A stretch of DNA of 64,000 nucleotides from Candidatus Scalindua japonica (GTDB lineage: Bacteria > Planctomycetota > Brocadiia > Brocadiales > Scalinduaceae). The notes under the pieces are model-generated. The model worked only from the letters and a program-made list of their open reading frames with translations, was not told the origin of the DNA and did no database searches. Positions within the stretch are counted from its first letter, which is position 1. The number at the start of each line of letters is the position of its first letter. The translations under genes and the position numbers were made by a program. The stretch covers positions 1 to 64,000 of the forward strand of contig NZ_BAOS01000043.1 of the NCBI RefSeq assembly GCF_002443295.1. Direction: 5' to 3'. Shown here one piece after another: positions 35,250 to 43,475 of the stretch.

Positions 35250-36348
35250 CCTGTTTTGCCTTCCTGACCGCTTCAAGCCAGGCAGTACCATAACGCTTGT
35301 CCGGTTCCAGATAATGTCCTTCACTCCATTCGTTCCAGGACGCAATGAAGGAGAGTTGTGGTTTATTGAATTTCATTGTATAGTTTATTGCGTGGCCAAG
35401 AAAATTGGAAAAGAGTGCGGGATTTTCGTTTACCACAACAGGCCACCAGGGATAGCGTTCAGGTTTATGGTAGCCTTTTATTGCGGCACGAGGTGTGGCA
35501 TCCCAACCGGGTGATACAGATGGAAAGTATGTAAGTCCTGATTTATCAGCAAAGCCTTTCCATTCACGGCTTCGTTTTTTTACCAATTCTGCATAATCCT
35601 GCTGGTATTTACCCTTCCAGTCAGGAAGCCAGACATAGTGGCTGATACTGTCAAATCCTGCCTTTTTAAACTCACCAATTTTAGCAGGCGCCGGATTTAT
35701 TGCCATAAGATGAAGTCCGGGATATCCTTTTTTTCTAAGATAGTCTTTCGCCTTATGGATTGCCAGGGACGCGAGCCCTTCTCCCAACTGTCGTAGAAAA
35801 AAAGTACTGTCAAAGATGGAGAACATGGGCATTTCGTTTACACGAAGATAGTTTGGTCTTGAGAAGTATTTTTTCTCAAGATATTTAATCAATTCCACAA
35901 AATCATCCGGGTCTGTGTAAACAAGTCTGCCCGGACCAATTTCGGGACTGGAATTGTGTTTAACCGGAAGAATTCCACGTGGCATACGATTTGCCCACAT
36001 CAGGGTAAAAGGAAAGTTGTCACCACTATCCATACCGAGAAATCCCTTATCCAATGCGGCGTCGAAAACACGTTTTCCTCGAGACCAGAAAAAACCATAT
36101 ACAAAGAAGTCCACACCGTATTTACGGGCAAGTCCTACCTGTTTCTGAACGGTAGAGGGGACTGAATCATCGTAAGGCCCATCTGCAGGTAATCGCGGCT
36201 GGTTGTGACCAGGAAAACGTTCCGGCGCTTTCAAGACAAGGTCCCACTCACTCCAGCCCGGTTGGAATTTGCTGTCCCGTTCATCACATGCGTGCCAGCC
36301 CGGATATACATACGCGCCGATTTTTGTATTATTTATTGAATAGTTCAA
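35239..36348 (-). CDS. GH99-like (WbsX-type) glycan-related protein
   Basis: A ~369-residue protein with the GH99-like/WbsX fold: IGAYVYPGWHACDE at the start, EWDLVLKAPERFPGH, VDFFVYGFFWSRGK, LMWANRM, and the C-terminal SWNEWSEGHYLEPD motif. Relatives occur in O-antigen and S-layer glycan clusters, either as glycosidases (endo-alpha-mannosidase-like) or linked to glycosyltransferases. No ATG exists near the start; TTG at 36348 with AAAGGA upstream fits best, and TTG at 36378 is an alternative. No signal peptide, so it is probably cytoplasmic. It is the first gene of a pair with the radical SAM protein. Confidence 0.85.
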   Translation of the reverse strand: MNYSINNTKIGAYVYPGWHACDERDSKFQPGWSEWDLVLKAPERFPGHNQPRLPADGPYDDSVPSTVQKQVGLARKYGVDFFVYGFFWSRGKRVFDAALDKGFLGMDSGDNFPFTLMWANRMPRGILPVKHNSSPEIGPGRLVYTDPDDFVELIKYLEKKYFSRPNYLRVNEMPMFSIFDSTFFLRQLGEGLASLAIHKAKDYLRKKGYPGLHLMAINPAPAKIGEFKKAGFDSISHYVWLPDWKGKYQQDYAELVKKRSREWKGFADKSGLTYFPSVSPGWDATPRAAIKGYHKPERYPWWPVVVNENPALFSNFLGHAINYTMKFNKPQLSFIASWNEWSEGHYLEPDKRYGTAWLEAVRKAKQDAF

Positions 36349-36506
36349 CCTTTTATATCCTTTCAGACTAAAATGCAAAGTTCAAATGTCGATATTGCAT
36401 ATAGTTTTAATTTGTATCATTTTCTTCTCAATTATTCCATTTTTTTTCAGTCGTGTCGGGTTAGGTTTTTGCGGATACCATTTTTATCATATCAGAATTC
36501 CTTTAT

Positions 36507-36542
36507 CGGGTATCCGGGTGGTTCGTTCAATCTGGATACCCG
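36507..36542. repeat. Palindromic repeat (CGGGTATCC...GGATACCCG)
   Basis: CGGGTATCC (36507-36515) and GGATACCCG (36534-36542) form a perfect 9-bp stem. It is followed by CTTAAAGCATGCC and further G/C-rich inverted fragments to ~36615, typical of intergenic palindromic repeats. It is much richer in G+C than the flanks. Confidence 0.6.
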
Positions 36543-36800
36543 CTTAAAGCATGCCTCCCGGAATAGGTACCCGTTCACGTCCGAACGGATTGCCGACCTG
36601 ACTGCCGGGCTGGAATGAAAATTTTGGAGCATTAATTTGTAATACGCAAAAATCTAACCGGATGTTTCTGAGGTAAACTGACTCATTTTTTCATGGTTGA
36701 CAAATAAAGAGGTAGTAAATAAAATAACAGGGATTGCAATGCTTTGTGCTTGCAAGGGCAAACATTATTAAATGATTAACTCTGGTCTTGTCATATAACG

Positions 36801-36888
36801 GGGGTGTTGGTGTCGGGGAAAAGCCTTGACAGTAAATTACCCAGTTTTGGGCTTATCTGGGTAGCTTCGCCACCGAACACCCCTTTTT
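36801..36888 (+). terminator. Structured element ending in a terminator-like hairpin, no gene upstream
   Basis: GGGGTGTTGGTG (36801-36812) pairs with CACCGAACACCCC (36871-36883) with one bulge, followed by TTTTT. Inside is a second stem, ACCCAG/CTGGGT. It resembles a rho-independent terminator on the plus strand, but no plus-strand gene precedes it within the 36379-37134 spacer. It may terminate a small RNA, or be a MITE. Confidence 0.45.
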
Positions 36889-36930
36889 GTTCGCTCGTTT
36901 TTGAGTTCATAGTATTGGAAATTCAAAAGT

Positions 36931-37037
36931 AAAGATTCTTCCCCGCCTGCCATTAGTCTGGCAGAGGTTGTTCCTTCCTCAGAATGACTTGCAGTAAGTA
37001 TAATTCTGAATAGAGCGAAGCAGAATGAAAAATCTTA
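36931..37037. repeat. Palindromic dispersed repeat, second copy
   Basis: It shares GGTTGTTCCTTCCTCAGAA, TGAC.TGC, ATTCT, AGCGAAG and GAATGA in order with 27583-27662. It also holds an internal CCCGCCTGCC...GGCAGAGG hairpin (36942-36966) absent from the other copy, which looks like a nested repeat. Confidence 0.75.
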
Positions 37038-37134
37038 TTTATCAATATATTTTGTATATTATCAAATCTTTAACCACTCTTTAAAAGGCACTGTTTGTAT
37101 TTTAAAAGTGCTTCACTACTTGTAGAAACTTCTC

Positions 37135-37865
37135 GTGAATAATATTAAACTCATTATCGAGTATGACGGTACGAATTATGCTGGTTGGCAGCAGCAGATG
37201 AACGGAATTACAATCCATGAGAAACTCAGAAAGGCTATTGAGAGAGTTGTTAACGAAGAGATAGATCTTCATGGCTCTGGTAGGACGGATGCCGGTACCC
37301 ATGCTATTGGCCAGGTTGCCAATTTTAAAACGAAATCAAATATTACCATCTATAATTTAGTACAGGCTATCAATACTTATCTTCCGAAAGATATCGTAGT
37401 CAAATCAGCGAAAAAAGTTCCTGATAAATTTCATTCCCGGTATAGCGCAAAATCCAAAATTTACCGTTACACTATTTTAAACAGGAAAAACAGAAATGCT
37501 ATTGGCAGGGATTATTGTCTTCATTACAGTATGCATTTAGATGCTGAGAAGATGCAGAAAGCATCAAAGGCCCTGATAGGCAAGCATGATTTCAGCGCAT
37601 TTAAATCAAAATCAGAAGCTATCAGTAGTGTAAGGACTATAATAAGGCTGGAGATAAAAAAAAGGGAAACTTTTTGACGTTTACTATAGAGGCCGACGGG
37701 TTTCTATACAAAATGGTCAGGTCAATTGTTGGCACGTTGATTGAAGTTGGCAGGGGGAAGATGACGCTAACAGAGTTTAAGAAGATCGTAAAATCCGGGG
37801 TCAGGGCAAAGGCGGGGAATACTGTTTCGGCAAATGGTTTGTGCCTTTTGAAGGTCAAGTATTAG
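37135..37865 (+). pseudogene. truA: tRNA pseudouridine synthase A, frameshifted at an A8 run
   Basis: TruA isomerises uridines 38-40 of the tRNA anticodon arm. The first 180 codons carry YDGTNYAGWQ, the catalytic Asp52 in GSGRTDAGTHA and FHSRYSAKSKIYRY. At the A8 run 37656-37663 the frame stops within a few codons. The -1 frame then continues perfectly with GNFLTFTIEADGFLYKMVRSIVG and the rest of the C-terminal domain to 37865. The complete protein would be ~243 residues, normal for TruA. One missing A, ribosomal or transcriptional slippage, or a consensus error would explain it. The start is a GTG with a weak ribosome site. Confidence 0.88.
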
Positions 37866-37971
37866 CGGTACTGTTTGGGATACAGTTTTAGCTTGCTAAT
37901 CAAGAAAGACATCTGTTAGAATCGATGGCCAATCAAAAAGTGAATCTTAATGGCGTTACAGTGAGGATAAT

Positions 37972-38295
37972 ATGACAATTAGTATTCAGGATTTTTCTGA
38001 AATAGACTTAAGGGTAGCAGTGATAAAAGCGGTAGAAGAACACCCTAATGCGGACAAGCTATTGGTATTAAGGGTTGACGCAGGGGATGGAGAGAAGCAG
38101 CTGGTGGCAGGCATAAAGAACCATTACAGTATGGAAGAACTTGTTGGCAGGAAAATAGTTGTTGTCAATAATCTTGCACCTGCTGTTTTAAGAGGTGTTG
38201 AAAGCCAGGGTATGCTCCTTGCCGCAAGGGATGGTGATGATGTAGTACTGCTCACTACAGAGAAAGATGTTGGGCCCGGTTCCAGGGTCCAGTAA
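37972..38295 (+). CDS. Stand-alone tRNA-binding OB-fold protein (MetRS beta/CsaA type)
   Basis: A 107-residue EMAP/Tyr-RS-like tRNA-binding domain: FSEIDLRVAVIKAVEEHPNA, KLLVLRVDAGDGEKQLVAGI, KIVVVNNLAPAVLRGVES and QGMLLAA. It is identical in plan to the C-terminal dimerisation and tRNA-binding domain of methionyl-tRNA synthetase, which in some organisms is a separate subunit. CsaA, a chaperone-like protein, has the same fold. Its neighbours (truA, rluB) are also RNA-related. metG itself is not in the window. Confidence 0.88.
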   Translation: MTISIQDFSEIDLRVAVIKAVEEHPNADKLLVLRVDAGDGEKQLVAGIKNHYSMEELVGRKIVVVNNLAPAVLRGVESQGMLLAARDGDDVVLLTTEKDVGPGSRVQ

Positions 38296-38343
38296 AATAA
38301 CTAGAATAGTGCGTATATTCTTAAGTTTTCTATATAATAAATC

Positions 38344-39066
38344 ATGGAAAGACTCCATAAATTCCTGGCACAGGCAGGTCTGGGTTCCAGGCGTAAATGT
38401 GAAAGCTTAATAGAATCAGGTCGAGTATCAATTGATGGTAAACGAGTAACAAAGCTTGGTCATATGATAGACCCGGGCAGGGACAATGTCTATTGTGACG
38501 GAGAACTCATAAAAAAGCAGAAAAAGATATATTTTCTTCTCAATAAACCACGGGGATATGTTTGTACAAATGTGGCGAAATCCAGAGATCCCAGGGCTAT
38601 TGATTTGTTAAATCATATAGAGCAAAGGGTATATACAGTAGGCAGGCTGGATAAAGATAGTGAAGGGCTTATCATAATAACTAACGATGGTGAACTGGCG
38701 AATCTGCTTTCCCATCCGAGGTATGGAATAGAGAAAACATATCAGGTAGTAGTAAAAGGAAGGGTTTCAGATCCGGCAATACGGGTTCTTAAACGAGGTG
38801 TCTGGATTTCTGAGGGTAAGGCAATGCCTGCCAGGGTGAAAATTATTTCCAGAAGATACAAGCACAGTGCTTTGGAGATAGTGCTAAGAGAAGGTAAGAA
38901 CAGAGAAATCAGACGTATTCTTGCTAAAATAGACCATCCGGTGATTTCACTGAAAAGAATTAAAATCGGGCCTTTGAAAATGCATTATAGTCTAAGGGTT
39001 GGAAAATACAGGGCATTAAGCAAAGAAGAGGTTAAGAGTTTGTACTCGCTTGCGGTTGTTAATTAG
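38344..39066 (+). CDS. 23S rRNA/pseudouridine synthase of the RluB/RsuA family
   Basis: A 240-residue enzyme with an N-terminal S4 RNA-binding domain (LHKFLAQAGLGSRRKCESLI, residues ~3-60). The RsuA-type catalytic domain follows, with the active-site Asp in VGRLDKDSEGLIIITNDGEL. The late motif KNREIRRILAKIDHPVISL is typical of RluB/RluE/RluF. It probably modifies U2605 of 23S rRNA (RluB) on family similarity. It follows the tRNA-binding protein by 48 bases in a run of RNA-related genes. Confidence 0.9.
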   Translation: MERLHKFLAQAGLGSRRKCESLIESGRVSIDGKRVTKLGHMIDPGRDNVYCDGELIKKQKKIYFLLNKPRGYVCTNVAKSRDPRAIDLLNHIEQRVYTVGRLDKDSEGLIIITNDGELANLLSHPRYGIEKTYQVVVKGRVSDPAIRVLKRGVWISEGKAMPARVKIISRRYKHSALEIVLREGKNREIRRILAKIDHPVISLKRIKIGPLKMHYSLRVGKYRALSKEEVKSLYSLAVVN

Positions 39067-39168
39067 CACTTTAAGCGAACATTAATGATATGTCTGTAGG
39101 GTGTGCACTGCCCAGCGTACAGTCAGTTGATTAGTTTCTGTTACAAAAAGAAAAACGGAGAAATATAA

Positions 39169-40452
39169 ATGACGCAGTTGAAGCAGGCAAGGTTAAACAA
39201 AATCACGCCTGAGATGGAGAGGGTTGCACAGCTTGAAGACTGCGATGTCGAAACTTTAAGGTCAAACATAGCTGATGGAAAAGCCGTGATTCCATGCAAT
39301 AAGAAGCATTCGATTAAGAAAATCTGTGGTGTCGGCAAAGACCTCAGAACTAAAGTAAACGCAAACATAGGCACATCGGCTGACTATCACGGAGTGGAAG
39401 AAGAGCTGGAAAAACTTCGTGCTGCTGAAGACGCACAGGCAGACACAGTTATGGACCTCAGCACGGGGGGTAATCTTCGTGAAATCAGACAGGAAATAAT
39501 GAGAAACTGTTCGATTACCATAGGTAGCGTTCCGATATATGAAGCTGCGGTTGATGCTGTTAAACAGAAAAACTCTGTCAGAGATATGACCGCTACAAGT
39601 ATGATTGATGCGATAAAGCGCCATTGCGAGGATGGAATTGACTATATTACAGTCCATTGCGGCGTCACACAGGGTGTTTTAAAACATCTGGTAGACGATA
39701 AAAGAATCTGTGGCGTCGTTAGCAGGGGTGGTTCTTTTCTTGTAGATTGGATATCTTCTCATAAGAAAGAGAATCCTCTTTATGAACAGTTTGATGAAAT
39801 ATTGGCAATTGCGTATGAATACGATGTAACCTTGAGCCTGGGTGACGCGTTGAGACCCGGTGCTTTAGCGGACGCGTTTGACAGAGCACAGGTATATGAA
39901 TTAAACGTATTGGCGGAGCTTACTCAAAGAGCGTGGGATGCGGATGTGCAGGTGATAGTAGAAGGTCCCGGGCATGTTCCCCTGAATCAGATCCAATCTC
40001 AGATCCAGTTGCAGAAAGAACTTTGTAAAGGAGCACCATTTTACGTTCTTGGACCAATTGTAACAGATATCGCTCCGGGATACGATCATATCACCTCTGC
40101 AATAGGGGGGGCTATCGCGGCATCCGCTGGAGCTGATTTTCTATGTTATGTAACACCAACAGAGCATCTGGGGCTGCCAAAGCCTGAAGATGTGCATGAT
40201 GGTGTGATTGCGGCGCGTATTGCAGCACATGCTGCTGATATTGCAAAAGGGATAAAATCTGCCTGGGAATGGGACAGGACGATGTCTCAACTAAGGAGAA
40301 AGCGTGACTGGGAAGGGCAATTTTCAACGTGTATTGATCCTGCACATGCAAGGAAAATAAGAGAAAAAGGCACGCCACAGAATATCGACGTATGTTCAAT
40401 GTGTGCTGAATTCTGTGTTTTTAAAGTGGCAGATGAAAGTCCAGATAATTAA
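39169..40452 (+). CDS. thiC: Phosphomethylpyrimidine synthase ThiC
   Basis: A 427-residue short-form ThiC lacking the long N-terminal domain of proteobacterial enzymes. It converts 5-aminoimidazole ribotide to HMP-phosphate for thiamine, using a radical SAM mechanism. Motifs are MDLSTGGNLREIR, TVHCGVTQG, SRGGSFLVDW, EGPGHVPLNQI, ITSAIGGAIAA and the C-terminal cluster CSMCAEFC (Cx2Cx3C, one residue tighter than the Cx2Cx4C of the long form). A GGAG lies upstream of the ATG. I see no TPP riboswitch in the 102-base leader. Its 3' end overlaps the amidotransferase gene. Confidence 0.96.
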   Translation: MTQLKQARLNKITPEMERVAQLEDCDVETLRSNIADGKAVIPCNKKHSIKKICGVGKDLRTKVNANIGTSADYHGVEEELEKLRAAEDAQADTVMDLSTGGNLREIRQEIMRNCSITIGSVPIYEAAVDAVKQKNSVRDMTATSMIDAIKRHCEDGIDYITVHCGVTQGVLKHLVDDKRICGVVSRGGSFLVDWISSHKKENPLYEQFDEILAIAYEYDVTLSLGDALRPGALADAFDRAQVYELNVLAELTQRAWDADVQVIVEGPGHVPLNQIQSQIQLQKELCKGAPFYVLGPIVTDIAPGYDHITSAIGGAIAASAGADFLCYVTPTEHLGLPKPEDVHDGVIAARIAAHAADIAKGIKSAWEWDRTMSQLRRKRDWEGQFSTCIDPAHARKIREKGTPQNIDVCSMCAEFCVFKVADESPDN

Positions 40453-41134
40453 ACATATTGATATTGAGGGGCCTGGAACTATAGGCGAATTCTTAAATGA
40501 CGACGGCATCTCTTATGACGTAATAGACGTTTTCAACGGAGAAGCTTTACCGGATTCTCTTTCTGATACCTCTGCAGTTATTGTACTTGGTGGACCTATG
40601 AACGTATATGAAGAGGATAAACATCCGTTTCTAAAACAAGAAAATGAATATTTAAAAGAGGTTATAGAAAATAAGTTACCGGCGTTAGGTTTTTGTCTTG
40701 GTGCTCAACTAATCGCAAAAGCAACGGGCGCATCAGTAAAGAAAAATCCTCAAAAAGAGATCGGTTGGTTTAACGTATCTTTGACTGAGAGTGGTTTCGG
40801 TGACCCTCTGTTTCAAGGCTTTCATGGAGTGTTTGACGTATTTCAGTGGCATGGCGACACGTTTGATATTCCTGACGGGGCTGTTAGACTTGCCGAGTCA
40901 GATCTTTGTCCAAATCAGGCATACAGGGTAGGTAGTAACATTTATGGCCTGCAGTTTCACGTTGAAGTCACTGACGAAATGATTTATCAATGGATTGATG
41001 CTTATAGAGATGAGGTCGATTCATTAAAAGGTATTGTTGATCCTGACCGGATTATTGCTGATACAAAAATAAAATCTGAGAGTTACAAGGCACAGGCAAG
41101 GCTGTTTTGCTCAAACTTCGTTAAAATGATATAG
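40433..41134 (+). CDS. Class I glutamine amidotransferase domain protein (GuaA-like)
   Basis: Starting at ATG 40433 (overlapping thiC by 20 bases) gives 233 residues beginning MKVQIIKHIDIEGPGTIGEF. The triad is visible: Cys in LGFCLGAQL, and His in YGLQFHVEV followed by the downstream acid. It matches the stand-alone GMP-synthase-like GATase family, which hydrolyses glutamine or related gamma-glutamyl substrates; a partner synthase is not adjacent. The overlap with thiC suggests co-expression but not necessarily thiamine synthesis. Confidence 0.88.
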   Translation: MKVQIIKHIDIEGPGTIGEFLNDDGISYDVIDVFNGEALPDSLSDTSAVIVLGGPMNVYEEDKHPFLKQENEYLKEVIENKLPALGFCLGAQLIAKATGASVKKNPQKEIGWFNVSLTESGFGDPLFQGFHGVFDVFQWHGDTFDIPDGAVRLAESDLCPNQAYRVGSNIYGLQFHVEVTDEMIYQWIDAYRDEVDSLKGIVDPDRIIADTKIKSESYKAQARLFCSNFVKMI

Positions 41135-41424
41135 TTTATTAGTAACTATTCGGTTTCAACCATTTTCCACTTGCTTTTAATATCCAACATTTCTACTATA
41201 AGCTGTTGTGTATATATTGTTTGCCGTACTATACAATTATGCGCATCGTTAGCCATTAAATAAAATCAGTACTCTTTCATTAATCTACAAATAATAAACC
41301 GTTGCTGAAATAGTGATGGATTTCATAAGGGTTGTTAACTGTTTTTATGATAACTCGATACCGGCAATATTTAAGACAAGACACCTTGTTCTTTTTCTAA
41401 TGATAATATAAGGAAGATCTATTT

Positions 41425-42624
41425 GTGGAAACTATACGAAATCTAGTGTTGAGCTGTCTGGATGAATTTTCTATTGATGATGATAAGCTTATCGCTGAGC
41501 TTAATTGCATTATCGACAAATTTGGCGACGAGGTGTGTCCGGTTATTTTCAGTGTATTAACACATCTCGATTTAACGCCTGATCAGGCAAAAGATTATTG
41601 GAAACAGGTTGTCTCTCATAGAAAAAGCATGAGTGAATCACTGGGTTGGGGTGTCAACTTGAGAACCGCAATTTGTGACTACTTTTGCACAATTAATAAA
41701 TCCATGAAAAATCCTATAATAATTGAGATATGCGTCCTGGAAGATGCGCTATATTCTTTGAGATACGATAGCCTTACGGGTCTTCATTCCCGACGTACTT
41801 TTGATGAAATATTTTTGCGTGAAACGGAACGTGCTAATCGGTATGGACAGGAGTTATCAATTTTGTTTTTTGATATTGATGATTTTAAAAAAGTAAATGA
41901 TGCCTTTGGGCATTTGGCAGGTGATAGTGCCCTGGAGCATGTTGCGCGGATAGTTATTGGAGGAATACGAGCTATAGATATTGCCGCACGATATGGGGGT
42001 GAAGAAATTGTAGTTATTCTTCCACAAACAGGAAAAGCTGATGCTTTTGTAGTGGGAGAGAGGATCCGTGAGAAGGTGGAAAATACAAAATTTGACTATA
42101 AAGGCCAGTTAATCAATTTGACAATTAGTGGAGGTGTGGCAACATTGCCAATAGATGCAACTGATGCAGAATGTCTATTGAAAAATGCTGATATTGCTGT
42201 TTATAAAGCGAAAGAAGCAGGTAAGAATAACGTTGTAATTTACTCAGAGAACAGGCGACGTTTCATTCGAGTGGATTTTATCACTGACCTTCGCGTTAAG
42301 GAAGTCTATTCTGAAGAGAACATCGTTGCCGGTGAAACAAAAAGTTCAGACCTGAGTGCTGGAGGGCTTCTTTTTAAATCGGACTATTCTATAGATATAG
42401 GCACTAAAGTACAACTTCAGATACCCACTGGTATATCTGATAACCCACTTTTAATTATCGGGACAGTTGTCCGTGTTGAGAAATTCAATTCCAATCAATT
42501 AGATATTGGGATTTCATTCATCGAAGTTGATAATGCCGTTAAGAACGATCTTTCAAAATATATCCGGAAATGTATATGTGAGAAAAAAACATTAGACAAA
42601 AAAGTCAATAATAAGCAATTATAA
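41425..42624 (+). CDS. Diguanylate cyclase with C-terminal PilZ domain
   Basis: A 399-residue cytoplasmic protein starting at GTG with AAGGAAG upstream. The N-terminal ~105 residues are helical and unrecognised. The GGDEF domain (~115-280) has DSLTGLHSRR-like YDSLTGLHSRRTF, FDIDDFKKVNDAFGH and the active motif RYGGEEIVVILPQ; GGEEI is catalytically competent. An inhibitory RxxD (RAID) sits five residues before it. The C-terminal PilZ domain has RRRFIRVDF and DLSAGGLLF, which bind c-di-GMP. The enzyme probably makes c-di-GMP and senses its own product. Confidence 0.92.
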   Translation: METIRNLVLSCLDEFSIDDDKLIAELNCIIDKFGDEVCPVIFSVLTHLDLTPDQAKDYWKQVVSHRKSMSESLGWGVNLRTAICDYFCTINKSMKNPIIIEICVLEDALYSLRYDSLTGLHSRRTFDEIFLRETERANRYGQELSILFFDIDDFKKVNDAFGHLAGDSALEHVARIVIGGIRAIDIAARYGGEEIVVILPQTGKADAFVVGERIREKVENTKFDYKGQLINLTISGGVATLPIDATDAECLLKNADIAVYKAKEAGKNNVVIYSENRRRFIRVDFITDLRVKEVYSEENIVAGETKSSDLSAGGLLFKSDYSIDIGTKVQLQIPTGISDNPLLIIGTVVRVEKFNSNQLDIGISFIEVDNAVKNDLSKYIRKCICEKKTLDKKVNNKQL

Positions 42625-42821
42625 TCATTGACATTATGACTTGTCACATTTAGTATATTTGTGCAAAACATACACATTTTTGTGATTGACGATAATATAA
42701 TTACAACATTAAGAGATTTATTGATATATAAATGATGTTTAAATAAATAAGAGGAAAGAATTATCACAAATACAATTTGATGGTACTATTTTAACTTAAT
42801 AAAGCATATCAGGAGGTTAAA

Positions 42822-43058
42822 ATGCCGTATGACAAAGAATTGGATAAATGTGTTTTCGCAAAATCCTGGGAAAATGATCAAGAGAGATTGACTGCAAGTA
42901 TTTTTTCCTATAATAAGGGAACCAAAAAACTGCAGCTTACCAGAGAGAACAAAAACAGTCAGGGGCAGCTCAGATTCGCTAAATTGGGGAGATTAACGAA
43001 AGATGAGATTGAAGCTCTTCTCCCATTAATTAATGAAGCCGCCAGTCATATGGATTAG
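42822..43058 (+). CDS. Small conserved-looking protein, unknown function
   Basis: A 78-residue acidic/basic mixed protein with a strong AGGAGG ribosome site 6 bases before the ATG. Sequence features include CVFAKSWENDQERLTASIFSY, KKLQLTREN and LGRLTKDEIEALLPLINEA; the last suggests a C-terminal helix. No signal or membrane segment. The strong translation signal and ordinary codon use argue that it is real and well expressed. It might pair with the upstream diguanylate cyclase, but there is no direct sign. Confidence 0.75.
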   Translation: MPYDKELDKCVFAKSWENDQERLTASIFSYNKGTKKLQLTRENKNSQGQLRFAKLGRLTKDEIEALLPLINEAASHMD

Positions 43059-43475
43059 ATCTGAAAATTGATTAGCAAATTATTTACTAAAAAGCTTTAC
43101 CTTGTCAAGGTCGGTTTATAGTGATAATCCATTAATGTGGTCATCTGGCAGGGGTAAAGTGTGACGGCGTTTAAACAGAGTTCTATTAAAGCCTTATTTG
43201 TTCTTCCCGTCAGTAGCGCAAGATGCTTGCCCGAAAAGTTACCTCGTCTGAACCAGAATGATTGTCGCCTGTCAGTGTTGGGTATGTCGGGGCAGGTAAT
43301 CAAACTTATCATATCCAGGCAGATTTAACCTCGCTGATAGTGTTATAAACAAAATAAGCCAGGTGAAAAATATCACCATTTGCCGGGAGTTGTCCGGTTC
43401 TGTAATATACAAAGAGGATAATTTTTTTTCTTACATAAATTGCCTATAAATTTCTGATTAAGTGAAAACTGAAAG
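43059..43475. other. Intergenic region without recognisable gene
   Basis: This 417-base spacer precedes miaB. It holds moderately G/C-rich patches (43140-43300) but I could not identify any gene, RNA or repeat family shared with the rest of the window. Confidence 0.4.

Noticed and set aside
36373-36618. An 81-codon plus-strand frame
   Set aside because: It is built from the palindromic repeat at 36507-36615 and has no ribosome site.
39067-39168. TPP riboswitch before thiC
   Set aside because: The leader is only 102 bases and lacks the conserved CUGAGA and ACCUGA-type blocks; only a GGAG ribosome site is seen.
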